Source: Bacillus massilinigeriensis
GTDB lineage: Bacteria > Bacillota > Bacilli > Bacillales > Cytobacillaceae
Reading direction: 5' to 3'
Length of the DNA: 64,000 bases
NCBI RefSeq assembly: GCF_900117315.1
Contig: NZ_LT630337.1
Span: 257,368 to 321,367 of the forward strand
Shown one piece after another: positions 1 to 9,278 of the stretch. The notes beneath the pieces were generated by a model. It searched no databases. It was not told where the DNA came from and saw only the letters and a program-made list of their open reading frames with translations. How positions within the stretch are numbered: position 1 is the stretch's first letter; each line of letters starts with the position of its first letter. The position numbers and the translations under genes are program-made.

Positions 1-16
1 TTTAGGAGGAAAAAAC

Positions 17-1951
17 ATGAATTTACAAACCATCGAAACTCTACAATTTAATGATGTAAAAGAAGAGATCTCTTCTTATGCGATTTCTGAATTAGGCAAA
101 GAAAAAATAAAGAATCTGATGCCATCTTCAAAGAAAAAACAAATCGAGGCATGGCTTGAAGAAATCACAGAGGCAAAAAAAGTACTGCAAATAAGTGCTA
201 GTATTCCAATACCAAGTCTCAAAGGAATACAAATCATTCTAAAAAATATAAATAAGAGTATCACACTGCGGCCGGAGCAATTAATGGAGCTATATGAGCT
301 CTTAGTGTGTATTAATAAATTAAAGAAGTATATGAAGGATAAAGGATACGTGGCGCCAACAATAAGTATGTATGTTTATTCCATGTTTGATCTACAGCAT
401 ATCGAGGAGGAAATTATTCGATGCATTCGAAATGGTAGAGTGGATGATTATGCAAGTAAAGATTTGCTGAAAGTTAGAAAGCAAATGGCCATTCTTGAAG
501 AACGGATGAAAGGTCGAGTAGAGCAGTTTTTGAAATCATCGAAAAATAGTAAGTTTTTTCAGGAGCAAATTGTCTCCATTCGGAATGGCCGTTATGTGGT
601 TCCGGTAAAGAGAGAATATCGGAAAAATATTAAAGGGGTTGTGCTTGATACCTCGGCTTCCGGCTCAACCGTTTTTATCGAACCAGCTGAAATTAGTATG
701 ATACAAGATGAAATGGATATGCTGAAAATACAGGAGGAGGCAGAAGAACAGAAAATTCTCATGGTATTAACTGGACTAGTAGAGCAACATGAACAAGAAA
801 TTCAGCTTGCCCTTGATACGATGGTTCAATATGACGTGATTTTTGCAAAGGCAAAATATAGTGGAATCATTGATGGGGTATCTCCTCAAATGAATGATTA
901 TCATATGATTCGATTAATTGAAGCAAGACATCCACTACTTGGAAAAAATGCAGTCCCATTAAATTTTAAGATTGGGGAAGAATTTGATGCACTCGTCATT
1001 ACAGGCCCAAATACAGGTGGAAAAACTGTGACGCTGAAAACCGTGGGGTTATTGACATTAATGGCACAGTCCGGCTTGCATATACCAGCAAAGTCTGGGA
1101 GTGAGATAGCGATATTCGATAAAATCCTCTTAGATGTTGGGGACGGACAAAGCATCGAACAATCACTTAGTACCTTTTCTTCAAGGATAAAAAATATAAT
1201 CCATATCCTTGAAGAAACAACACCAAGGACACTAGTTCTTCTTGATGAACTGGGATCAGGTACAGATCCAGCAGAAGGGATGGGATTAGCAACTTCCATT
1301 TTGGAGGAGCTGTTTTCTAAAGGTGCAACCTTACTTGCAACAACCCATTATAGTGAAATTAAGGCATATGCCGATGTTCGTGATGGATTTGAAAATGGAG
1401 CAATGGAATTTGATCCAGAAACCCTCCAGCCAACCTATCGTTTAATCATCGGAAAGGGTGGAGAAAGTCAGGCTTTTGCAATTGCCTTGAAGCTGGGAAT
1501 GCATCCGAAGCTTATTGAAAGGGCACATGAAATTACCTACAAGGAACATAAGAGCTATGAAGCGTCTTCCTTGTATCCGAAATCTCAAATAGAACGTCAG
1601 CTTGCCATGAATGAAAAATATAATCTTAAGCAGAAGCATGGGAAGAAAGAAGAAAAGCTCGTTGAAATTATTCCTTACAAGCGGGGTGACAATGTAAAAA
1701 TTCCTTCCATGAATGAATTTGGGATTGTATCAAAGCCTGCGAATGATAAAGGTGAGGTAGAGGTTCTAGTAAAAGGGAAATTGCTATGTCTAAATCATAA
1801 GCGATTGGTTTTATATATTAAAGCAGAGGACTTATATCCAGAGGATTATGATATGGATATCATCTTTGAAACAAAAGGAAATCGGAAAATAAAAAAAGAA
1901 ATGACAAAACGGCATGTGGAAGACGTCATTATCAAAAATAAGGAGAATTAG
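17..1951 (+). CDS. MutS2-like DNA-binding ATPase without Smr domain
   Basis: This 644-residue protein belongs to the MutS/MutS2 ATPase family, which binds branched or collided-ribosome substrates rather than mismatches. The N-terminal half is a helical core and clamp rich in Lys and Glu. The ATPase has a Walker A motif TGPNTGGKT near residue 331 and a Walker B region LLDELGSGTDPAEG near 410, followed by ATTHYSEIK. Family MutS2 proteins are usually about 780 residues and end in an Smr nuclease domain; this one stops after a KOW-like segment and has no Smr sequence. The start ATG has a strong AGGAGG site at the left edge of the window. It is followed by a terminator and looks monocistronic. Function is inferred from family membership. 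Confidence 0.85.
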   Translation: MNLQTIETLQFNDVKEEISSYAISELGKEKIKNLMPSSKKKQIEAWLEEITEAKKVLQISASIPIPSLKGIQIILKNINKSITLRPEQLMELYELLVCINKLKKYMKDKGYVAPTISMYVYSMFDLQHIEEEIIRCIRNGRVDDYASKDLLKVRKQMAILEERMKGRVEQFLKSSKNSKFFQEQIVSIRNGRYVVPVKREYRKNIKGVVLDTSASGSTVFIEPAEISMIQDEMDMLKIQEEAEEQKILMVLTGLVEQHEQEIQLALDTMVQYDVIFAKAKYSGIIDGVSPQMNDYHMIRLIEARHPLLGKNAVPLNFKIGEEFDALVITGPNTGGKTVTLKTVGLLTLMAQSGLHIPAKSGSEIAIFDKILLDVGDGQSIEQSLSTFSSRIKNIIHILEETTPRTLVLLDELGSGTDPAEGMGLATSILEELFSKGATLLATTHYSEIKAYADVRDGFENGAMEFDPETLQPTYRLIIGKGGESQAFAIALKLGMHPKLIERAHEITYKEHKSYEASSLYPKSQIERQLAMNEKYNLKQKHGKKEEKLVEIIPYKRGDNVKIPSMNEFGIVSKPANDKGEVEVLVKGKLLCLNHKRLVLYIKAEDLYPEDYDMDIIFETKGNRKIKKEMTKRHVEDVIIKNKEN

Positions 1952-1996
1952 GTATACCTTATCTTAAGGGTAATTAGCTATATTCTAAAAATACTC

Positions 1997-2034
1997 AAAG
2001 AGAATGTTTCCATCCTAGGATTCATTCTCTTTTT
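1997..2034 (+). terminator. Rho-independent terminator after the MutS2-like gene
   Basis: Inverted arms AAAGAGAATG and CATTCTCTTT are followed by a T run. It lies 45 bp after the stop of the upstream gene. Confidence 0.75.
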
Positions 2035-2182
2035 AACTTTTTCGAACAGAGTCAGCAGTCAGAAAAGGGAATCGTCTTTTTATGTCGAAATATAAAGGGA
2101 TAATTATAGTAAGATAATTGTTGCTATGTTGATATATTAAACGGGTTTTTCCATTTGAAGGATAAAAAAAGGAGATGCAACC

Positions 2183-2896
2183 ATGAATGTATTTATCGTG
2201 TACGCGCACCCAGAACCAAAATCTTTTAATGGAGCATTAAAGGATCTTGCTGTATCAGAACTAACCACTTTAGGTCATCAGGTCAAAGTATCTGATTTGT
2301 ATGCTATGAATTTCAAAGCAGTTGCAGATAGCGATGACTTCCATTTGCGTCAAGATAAGGATTTTTTTAAATATGCTGTAGAACAAAAAAACGCAGTACA
2401 TACAAATAGCTTTTCAAAAGATATTCGAGAGGAGCAGGAAAAGCTTATCTGGGCAGATTTTGTTATTTTTCAATTTCCTCTATGGTGGTATTCAGTACCT
2501 GCTATCTTAAAGGGGTGGTTTGATCGAGTATTTGCGTCTGATTTTGCTTATAAAAATAATATGAGATATGATACCGGCTGCCTCAAAGGAAGAAAGGCGA
2601 TGATATCTACTTCAACTGGTTCACCTCAACAGGTATTCACCCCTTATGGAATGGATGGCGATATTCACGAAAATATCCTATTTCACATCAATCATGGGAT
2701 GCTATACTTCGTCGGGCTAGAACCTGTTGAACCATTTATTGCTTGGGCCCCTTCAAGGGATGAAGAGGGCCGAAGACGTTACTTAGAAGAGTATAAATGG
2801 CGTTTAAACCATCTACTTGAGATACCATCTATCCCATATCATCCTAATTCCCATTATGATGAGAATTATCAGTTGAAGATGGAGTATAGAAGTTAA
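2183..2896 (+). CDS. NAD(P)H-dependent flavodoxin-fold oxidoreductase (quinone reductase family)
   Basis: This 237-residue cytoplasmic protein belongs to the flavodoxin-like NAD(P)H dehydrogenase (quinone) family, which transfers two electrons from NAD(P)H to quinones or similar acceptors through FMN. The family signature is clear: the N-terminal strand VFIVYAHPEPKSFN, then FQFPLWWYSVPAILKGWFDRVF near residue 95, and STGSPQQVFTPYG near 147 for flavin contacts. A good AAGGAG site lies 7 bases before the ATG. The gene stands alone. The physiological substrate is not evident. Confidence 0.85.
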   Translation: MNVFIVYAHPEPKSFNGALKDLAVSELTTLGHQVKVSDLYAMNFKAVADSDDFHLRQDKDFFKYAVEQKNAVHTNSFSKDIREEQEKLIWADFVIFQFPLWWYSVPAILKGWFDRVFASDFAYKNNMRYDTGCLKGRKAMISTSTGSPQQVFTPYGMDGDIHENILFHINHGMLYFVGLEPVEPFIAWAPSRDEEGRRRYLEEYKWRLNHLLEIPSIPYHPNSHYDENYQLKMEYRS

Positions 2897-2942
2897 GTAG
2901 GCTTTTTGGCTAATGGTTAATCATTCTATAAAGGTCTCCCCA

Positions 2943-3866
2943 TTAAGCGGAGGTGGAGTTACTCATGACTGTCATTGGACTTTTCTTTATTTTGGAGGAG
3001 ATGGCCACTCCGGCAATGACAATGATTCCACCAACTATTTGATACCATTCAATCGTTTCATCTGTTAACAAAGGTGCTAAGATGGCAGCAAAGACAGGAA
3101 GGAGATTTAAGTAGTTTCCTGCCCTTGCTGCTCCAACCTTGGCTACACCAATATTCCACGATAAAAAGGCGATAATTGCAGCAAAAAAGCCTACATAGAA
3201 CAATATACTAATTGAACTTATATTCCAGATAAATGGCTGGGTTGAAAAACCAAGCTCAAAGAGGCTGAATGGAACAAGCAAAATCAATCCAATAAAAGTA
3301 GTTATATAGAATGTTGAATAGATTGGTAGTATGTGCGCATATTTTTTCAAATAAATCGAATAGAGAGCCCAAACAAAAACCGCTAGTAATACAAGAAGAT
3401 CCCCTTTATTAAAAGAAAAGGATGCCAGGTTTTCGATGGAGCCCTTTGCCATGATAAAAAGTACTCCAATGATTGAGAAAATAATTCCGAGGATTTGCGC
3501 CCCTGCAACTCTTTCTGAAAGGATAATGACAGACAAAATCGCAATAAAGATAGGGGTAATTGGGTTAATTACCGCCGCATTAATGGATGTTGTCCAATGT
3601 AATGAAAGATAGAGAAGGGTATTATAGCCGGAAATTCCTGTAATTGAAAATAGCAATAACACCCACTTATTCTGCCATAGAATTTGACGATCTCTAATAA
3701 GGCTCTTATACATAAATGGGGTCAATAGGAGAAAAGCGATGACCCAGCGCATAAGGGAAAAAGTAAAGGGAGGAAAATAATCCTTGGCAATACTTCCAAC
3801 TACAAAATTCCCTCCCCAAATAACATTGGCCAAAACAAGTAGTAAATATGGATATTTTTCTTTCAT
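2943..3866 (-). CDS. EamA/DMT-family membrane transporter
   Basis: This 307-residue protein has ten predicted hydrophobic segments arranged as two EamA repeats, the layout of drug/metabolite exporters. The N-terminal repeat contains LANVIWGGNFVVGSIAK and the second starts near residue 150 with FNKGDLLVLLAVFVWALYSIYLKK. The substrate cannot be told. It is transcribed away from the CRISPR locus, and the 235-bp gap to cas9 must hold both divergent promoters. Confidence 0.85.
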   Translation of the reverse strand: MKEKYPYLLLVLANVIWGGNFVVGSIAKDYFPPFTFSLMRWVIAFLLLTPFMYKSLIRDRQILWQNKWVLLLFSITGISGYNTLLYLSLHWTTSINAAVINPITPIFIAILSVIILSERVAGAQILGIIFSIIGVLFIMAKGSIENLASFSFNKGDLLVLLAVFVWALYSIYLKKYAHILPIYSTFYITTFIGLILLVPFSLFELGFSTQPFIWNISSISILFYVGFFAAIIAFLSWNIGVAKVGAARAGNYLNLLPVFAAILAPLLTDETIEWYQIVGGIIVIAGVAISSKIKKSPMTVMSNSTSA

Positions 3867-4110
3867 GTAATAACTTCCTTTTCAATTGATGATATGAATT
3901 TGAGAGAAATATTTTAGTAATATTTTTATTATAGTATATGTTGTTTGTTGTTTTTGGAATTTTTGCAAAAATTATTTTGAAGTAAAAGATTTTTGCTACT
4001 ATGGAACTAAATTTCACATTTATGTATGTTACAATTAATATGAATATACTTTATTTTCCATCGTAGATTAGGCAATAATTATTAAATAAATTTCTGAAAG
4101 GATGGTAGAG

Positions 4111-7100
4111 GTGAATAAAGTACTTGGTCTTGATATAGGTATTTCATCTGTAGGATGGGGAATTATTAATCAAGAAACAGGAGAAATCATCGACGCTGGG
4201 GTCAGATTATTTGAGGAGGCAACAAGAAACGCAAATGAAGATCGCCGTCATTTTCGTGGTTCTAGACGTTTAAAAAGGAGAAGATCACATCGTTTAGAGC
4301 GAGCCCGTCAATTATTTGAGGAATACGGACTACCTACTTTTGCAATAGGAGTCATAGATCCTTACAATGCTAGATATCAAGCCATCTATGGAGAGGTTAC
4401 TAAAGAGGAATTAGTTGCTGCATTATATCATCTTGTTAAGAAAAGAGGGACAAGTCTTGATGCACCAGAAGATGATAATACAAGTGGTAATGAACTTTCT
4501 ACAAAAGAACAATTGAATAGAAATAGAAAGCTACTGGAAAAGAAATTTATATGTGAAATCCAATTAGATCGACTTTCAAATAGGCAGGAAAAAATGAGAA
4601 ATCACGAAAATCGTTTTCAAACAAAAGATTATGTTAAAGAAGCAAAAGCTATTCTAGTGAAACAAAAGCAAGTTTATCCTGAAATAACAGAAGATTTTAT
4701 TAATAGATATATAAATCTAATAGAAAAAAGAAGAGAATATTATGAGGGTCCAGGATCTCCAAAGTCTCCAACTAAATATGGTTCTTATTCAATTGATAAA
4801 GAGGGCAAACTTATTTATACCTCTATGATTGATAAAATGCGAGGTAAGTGTACATATTTTCCAGAGGAACCACGGGTTGCCAAAATGTCATTTACAGCAG
4901 ATTTATTTAATTTGTTAAGTGGAGATTTAAATAAATTGCAAATTAATGGGGAGTATTTAACTTATGATGACAAATATTACCTAGTTGAACAATTTATCAA
5001 AAAAGGGAAAAATCTAACTTTGTTGCAAATATTAAAATATAAAGGTGTTACAGAAGATGCTGATGTTGTTGGATATAGGAAAGACTTAAAGACGGATAAA
5101 CCAACCTTTACAGAATTTAAAGGTTATAAGGAATTATTAAAAATAGTAAATGAAAATCAGCTTCCAATTGAAATGCTAGATGATGTCAATTTGCTAGATA
5201 ATATTGTAGAAATCCTAACTGCTGAAAAATCGTATCAACGGCGGGAAAAGCAATTAAAAAAATTATTCTACAAATATGATGATGATACAACTAACAAAAT
5301 AGTGAATGCCTTAAAAGAAAGTACGAAGTTTACAGGTTATCACTCACTTTCAAAAAAAGTCATAAATCTAGCTTTAGAAGAATTATGGTATACAAATAAA
5401 AATCAAATGCAAATTTTTGCAGAAATGGGCTTAGATCAGAAACGTTTATCGAAAATGAACCAATATCAAAAAATATTCTTCGATGATGATGCTATCTTAA
5501 GCACAGTAGCTAAACGGGCTCACAGGGAAGCAATTAAAATTGTGAATAAAGTACGTGAGCGATATGGAGAATTATCTGCAATAGTTGTAGAGACCGCAAA
5601 AGAGAAAAATAGTGAGGAAAAAAGAAAACAATATGCCAATTTCCAAAAACAAATTGGAAAACATGAAAAGGAAATGGCCAAGCTACTGGGAGTAAAGTCT
5701 TTAACTGATTTACATTTGAATAGTAAGCAACATCTCGCATTAAAACTTTGGGAATCACAAGATGGGAAATGCATTTATTCTGGAAAAAGTATCTCAATCC
5801 ATGATATTGTAGCAAATCCATATTTATTTGAAATTGATCACATCCTACCGGTATCCTTGTCTTTCGATGATAGTCAAGCAAATAAAGTGCTATGCTTTCA
5901 TGGAGAAAACCAAAGTAAAGGACAAAAGACACCTTTTCAGTACTTCTCTTCTGGAAAAGCATCAAGAACATTTGACCAGTATAAAGTGGAAGTATTAAAT
6001 CTTTATAAAAGTAGAAAGATTTCTAGCAAGAAAAAGGACTATTTACTTGAACAAAGAGATATTGAGCATAACGAGGAGTTACAAAAGGATTTCATTAACA
6101 GAAATTTAGTGGATACACAATATGCAATGAGAACCTTTTCAATGACTCTACGTTCATTCTTCAACAGTCATGAAATTGATACGAAGGTTCTCTCCATTAG
6201 AGGTTCGTTTACAGCAGCTTTGAGAAGAAGAGCAAAATTAAATAAAGATCGGGATGAAAGCTATGCTCATCATGCAATCGATGCATTAATTGTTGCAGCT
6301 ATGGGAAGAATGCCAATTTTTGAATTCCTTAAAGACTTTAACATGAATGAAGAAGGAGTAATGTTTCATAATGGAACTGGGGAAATACTTGAAGAGGATG
6401 AATTTTATAACCATAATTTTATTTACTTTTTAAGAAACTTAATGAACTATGAATCTAAAATAAAGTACTCTCATAAGGTAGATCGTAAAGTGAACCGGGC
6501 GATGTCAAACCAAACTATTTATGGAACGAGAGAAAAGGATGGGGATATTTTCTATTTGGGAAAAGTATCAAACATTTACCAATTGGACAAAAACAGCGTG
6601 CGCCCATTATTAAAAAGAATCTCCAAAAGTCCTGAAAGTTTTCTCATAGCACAGCACAATCCAGAGTTATTTGCTCTTATTCAAAAGATTACGAAGGAAT
6701 ATGAGAATGCAGATAATCCATTTAAAGCATATTATGAAGATCACGGTTATATTATGAAGGATGGGAAAGTACCAGTAAAAACCCTAAGATATTATGATAG
6801 AAAACTTGGGGTTCATATGAAGATTACTAATAAATATCCTGGTGCAAGAAATGATGTAGTGTTACTAAGTATAAAAGGATTGAGAATAGATATTTATAAA
6901 AATAAAGAAGGGAAGTACAAATATTTAGGAGTACCGTATCATTGGTTAAAACAAGAGGGAAATCAGTATGTATTAGATATGGATAAATATAATGAAGAAA
7001 AAAGGAAAGAATATAAACAAATAGATGATAGTTATGAGTTTCAATTTAGTTTATATAAGAATGAGCTATTTTCATATGAAAAGAATGGAGAATTATTTTT

Positions 7101-7296
7101 TAGAATATTTAGAGGAGATTCGATGCCTAGACAAAATAAGATAGAAATGGATTATGTATATAAGAGGAAAGCTGAACAAAAAGATGGATTTTTGGCCCCA
7201 TCCACATTAAGCAATTTAGTTAAGTATAATGTCGATGTTTTAGGCAATACTTATAAAGTGGAAAAAGAAAATTTCAAAATATATTTACAATTATAG
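4111..7296 (+). CDS. cas9: Cas9 endonuclease, compact type II-A (SaCas9-like group)
   Basis: This is the RNA-guided DNA nuclease of the CRISPR system; it uses crRNA:tracrRNA to cut invading DNA. I place the start at GTG 4111 because the GAAAGGATGG site is well spaced for it, whereas the in-frame ATG at 4102 overlaps that site. The product is 1061 residues. RuvC-I holds Asp8 in VLGLDIGISSVGWG. An Arg-rich bridge helix spans about 45-66. RuvC-II has Glu494 in IVVETAKEKNS. The HNH domain has His577 (EIDHILP) and Asn600. RuvC-III has His720, His721 and Asp724 (HHAIDAL). All catalytic positions are present, so both nuclease sites should be active. Length and the HNH flank TPFQYFSSGKAS resemble the S. 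aureus Cas9 (1053 aa) group rather than the 1370-aa S. pyogenes group. The PAM cannot be read from the gene. Confidence 0.97.
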   Translation: MNKVLGLDIGISSVGWGIINQETGEIIDAGVRLFEEATRNANEDRRHFRGSRRLKRRRSHRLERARQLFEEYGLPTFAIGVIDPYNARYQAIYGEVTKEELVAALYHLVKKRGTSLDAPEDDNTSGNELSTKEQLNRNRKLLEKKFICEIQLDRLSNRQEKMRNHENRFQTKDYVKEAKAILVKQKQVYPEITEDFINRYINLIEKRREYYEGPGSPKSPTKYGSYSIDKEGKLIYTSMIDKMRGKCTYFPEEPRVAKMSFTADLFNLLSGDLNKLQINGEYLTYDDKYYLVEQFIKKGKNLTLLQILKYKGVTEDADVVGYRKDLKTDKPTFTEFKGYKELLKIVNENQLPIEMLDDVNLLDNIVEILTAEKSYQRREKQLKKLFYKYDDDTTNKIVNALKESTKFTGYHSLSKKVINLALEELWYTNKNQMQIFAEMGLDQKRLSKMNQYQKIFFDDDAILSTVAKRAHREAIKIVNKVRERYGELSAIVVETAKEKNSEEKRKQYANFQKQIGKHEKEMAKLLGVKSLTDLHLNSKQHLALKLWESQDGKCIYSGKSISIHDIVANPYLFEIDHILPVSLSFDDSQANKVLCFHGENQSKGQKTPFQYFSSGKASRTFDQYKVEVLNLYKSRKISSKKKDYLLEQRDIEHNEELQKDFINRNLVDTQYAMRTFSMTLRSFFNSHEIDTKVLSIRGSFTAALRRRAKLNKDRDESYAHHAIDALIVAAMGRMPIFEFLKDFNMNEEGVMFHNGTGEILEEDEFYNHNFIYFLRNLMNYESKIKYSHKVDRKVNRAMSNQTIYGTREKDGDIFYLGKVSNIYQLDKNSVRPLLKRISKSPESFLIAQHNPELFALIQKITKEYENADNPFKAYYEDHGYIMKDGKVPVKTLRYYDRKLGVHMKITNKYPGARNDVVLLSIKGLRIDIYKNKEGKYKYLGVPYHWLKQEGNQYVLDMDKYNEEKRKEYKQIDDSYEFQFSLYKNELFSYEKNGELFFRIFRGDSMPRQNKIEMDYVYKRKAEQKDGFLAPSTLSNLVKYNVDVLGNTYKVEKENFKIYLQL

Positions 7297-7312
7297 TAAA
7301 ATGGGGTAAGAT
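7284..7312 (+). promoter_or_regulatory. Predicted tracrRNA promoter
   Basis: A -35 element TTTACA at 7284-7289 and a -10 element TAAGAT at 7307-7312 are separated by exactly 17 bases. The -35 lies inside the last codons of cas9. Initiation would fall near 7319, just upstream of the tracrRNA 5' hairpin. Confidence 0.6.
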
Positions 7313-7318
7313 AAAAGT

Positions 7319-7425
7319 GTGATAGAGACGTCTATCGCTCTATACCGAAAACTGGGAAGACTCTACCAAAACAAGGGTTTATCCCGAACTCAAAGCCCCA
7401 TTTTTATGGGGCTTTTTCTTTTTTT
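7319..7425 (+). ncRNA. tracrRNA of the type II CRISPR system
   Basis: The anti-repeat at 7338-7372 is complementary to the array repeat. Seventeen consecutive positions pair at its 5' part (CTCTATACCGAAAACTG) and nine at its 3' part (TACCAAAAC), with a small internal bulge near 7360-7364, as expected for the RNase III-processed duplex. Next come a short nexus hairpin GGG-TTTAT-CCC at 7375-7385 and a strong terminator at 7392-7415 (AAAGCCCC and GGGGCTTT arms followed by T runs). A separate perfect 6-bp hairpin, GATAGA-GACG-TCTATC, precedes the anti-repeat. A position between cas9 and cas1 is also known for S. thermophilus CRISPR1. The orientation implies that the array is read on the plus strand. 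Confidence 0.93.
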
Positions 7426-7507
7426 GTGGCTTTGTTCGGTAATACTAATAGACATTTTCCTCCAGTAAACTGAGCCTGTCAATAATTTTTTAAGGAGCGA
7501 GTAGAAG

Positions 7508-8407
7508 GTGAGCTGGAGAATAGTGTATGTCGCGGAAGCGGAAGAAATGAAATTATATTTAGATAATTTGAAGGTTATTAAAGGAGAGCAGGAAATCTTA
7601 ATCCCATTATCAGATATTCATACTATTATAGTTGATAATAGCAAAACTAATGTAACAGGAAGATTAATGAATAAAATAACTGAATATCATATTCTCCTTA
7701 TCTTTTGTGATGAAAATCATTTGCCAAACGTGTTTTCACTTGGCTTATATAGTCACTACCGGGTTTATGGAGTTCTATCACAGCAGTTAAATTGGGGAGA
7801 AGAAATACGAGGTGAAATGTGGAAAAAGATTGTCCAAATTAAAATCAACAACCAACGATCCCTTCTCCAATATTTAAATAAAGACAAAAATGTTATCAGT
7901 AAGTTAAATCACTTTTCAGATACTGTTGAATTTGAAGATGAAACAAATAGGGAAGGTCTTGCAGCAAAAATATATTTTAACGAATTATTTGGTAGCAACT
8001 TCCGTCGTGAAAGAAAAGCTGTAGATACATATAATGCAGCATTAAATTATGGTTATATTGTTTTGCGTGCATGTTTTGCTAGGACAATTGTTGCATACGG
8101 GCTTCATCCAGCATATGGAATTGGACATCGGAATCAATTCAATGCATTTAATCTCGTTGATGACTGTATGGAGATATTTAGACCTGTCATTGATTTATGG
8201 GTGTATATGACTGTTGGGGAAGCAGAATATTTAGATAGGAAAATGAAACAACATTTAATTCGTCGATTAAGTGCAAAGATTAATATTGGGGATCAGAATC
8301 AAACGGTGTTAAATGCGATTGATTTATATATTCAATCCTTTATAAAGGCAATGAATCATAATAATTTAAACATGCTGGTGTATCCTCGGGATGGCATCGC
8401 CTTATAG
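7508..8407 (+). CDS. cas1: Cas1 CRISPR integrase
   Basis: Cas1 integrates new spacers at the leader end of the array together with Cas2. This 299-residue type II Cas1 starts at GTG with AAGGAG upstream. The metal-binding residues are recognisable: Glu149 in NREGLAAKIYFNELFG, His207 in GIGHRNQFNAFNLVDD and Glu222 just after that segment. The length is normal for the family and no damage is seen. The last 17 bases overlap cas2, indicating an operon with cas2 and csn2. Confidence 0.97.
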   Translation: MSWRIVYVAEAEEMKLYLDNLKVIKGEQEILIPLSDIHTIIVDNSKTNVTGRLMNKITEYHILLIFCDENHLPNVFSLGLYSHYRVYGVLSQQLNWGEEIRGEMWKKIVQIKINNQRSLLQYLNKDKNVISKLNHFSDTVEFEDETNREGLAAKIYFNELFGSNFRRERKAVDTYNAALNYGYIVLRACFARTIVAYGLHPAYGIGHRNQFNAFNLVDDCMEIFRPVIDLWVYMTVGEAEYLDRKMKQHLIRRLSAKINIGDQNQTVLNAIDLYIQSFIKAMNHNNLNMLVYPRDGIAL

Positions 8408-8720
8408 AGTTATGAGACTAATATTATTTTTTGATCTCCCAATGAATACAAAAGAAGAACGACGAATTTACACGAAATTTAGAAAGTATTTAATTTCAAA
8501 TGGCTTCATGATGCTTCAGTTTTCTGTGTATGCAAAAATATTTCCTAATCGAATAAGTCTATATCAATATATAGAGGGGCTGAAAAGAAATCTTCCTGTA
8601 AGAGGATCGATTCGAATTATGGGTGTAACCGAAAAGCAATATGAAAAAATGTTTATTTTAGTTGGTGGAAAGACAATCCAAGAGGAAACAATTACTGATG
8701 ATCCAATGGTGATATTATGA
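8391..8720 (+). CDS. cas2: Cas2
   Basis: Cas2 forms the structural core of the Cas1-Cas2 spacer integration complex. The 109-residue protein has the ferredoxin-like fold opening RLILFFDLPMNTKEERR with the conserved Asp, and FMMLQFSVYAKIF typical of type II Cas2. It overlaps the end of cas1 and shares an ATGA junction with csn2, so translation is coupled. It appears intact. Confidence 0.96.
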   Translation: MASPYRVMRLILFFDLPMNTKEERRIYTKFRKYLISNGFMMLQFSVYAKIFPNRISLYQYIEGLKRNLPVRGSIRIMGVTEKQYEKMFILVGGKTIQEETITDDPMVIL

Positions 8721-9278
8721 TAATGTGGAATATCATTAAAGAGGATGTTGAATGGGAAATTGAAGTGGGACCTATTACTATATTAAAAGGACAACATGGA
8801 CTATGGTATGAGTTAATTCGAATGATTGATGATTTTTTTTCAAATAAGGGTTCAATTGTTAAAATATTTGAGGATACTCAACTTCTAAACAAAAAAGATT
8901 GGGATTGCTTATTTATTCCTTTCGATTGTCATCTACTAGTAGATAAAATAACTTCAAAATCTCCATTAAAGCCACTTCTTGAAGGAGTATGCGAAGATTT
9001 AATACTTTCCCCAGCATATAATGAATTACTTAATATTTGGGAGGAGTTAAGAGAAGAAGTTCAATTTATTAAGTCTAAGGTCGAGAAGTATGGACTAGAA
9101 TTGCAATTAGAAAGTTTTGATCTTGAACAATTAAAATCATTTCTCACATTTCATACTTTGAAAAGAAATATGACACCGATTGGTTATAAAAAATTAATGC
9201 TAGATTTGTTCATTGATAAAAATATTGAAAAGAAACAATTAATAATAATTGAATTACCAGAGCTTTATAGTAATAATA

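Noticed and set aside
4020..4060. cas9 promoter with TATACT at 4045
   Set aside because: No -35 at a proper distance and no TGn extension; left unannotated.
4111..7296. Assignment to subtype II-C because Cas9 is small
   Set aside because: A csn2-like gene follows cas2 in an ATGA overlap, and the gene order and tracrRNA position fit type II-A with compact Cas9.
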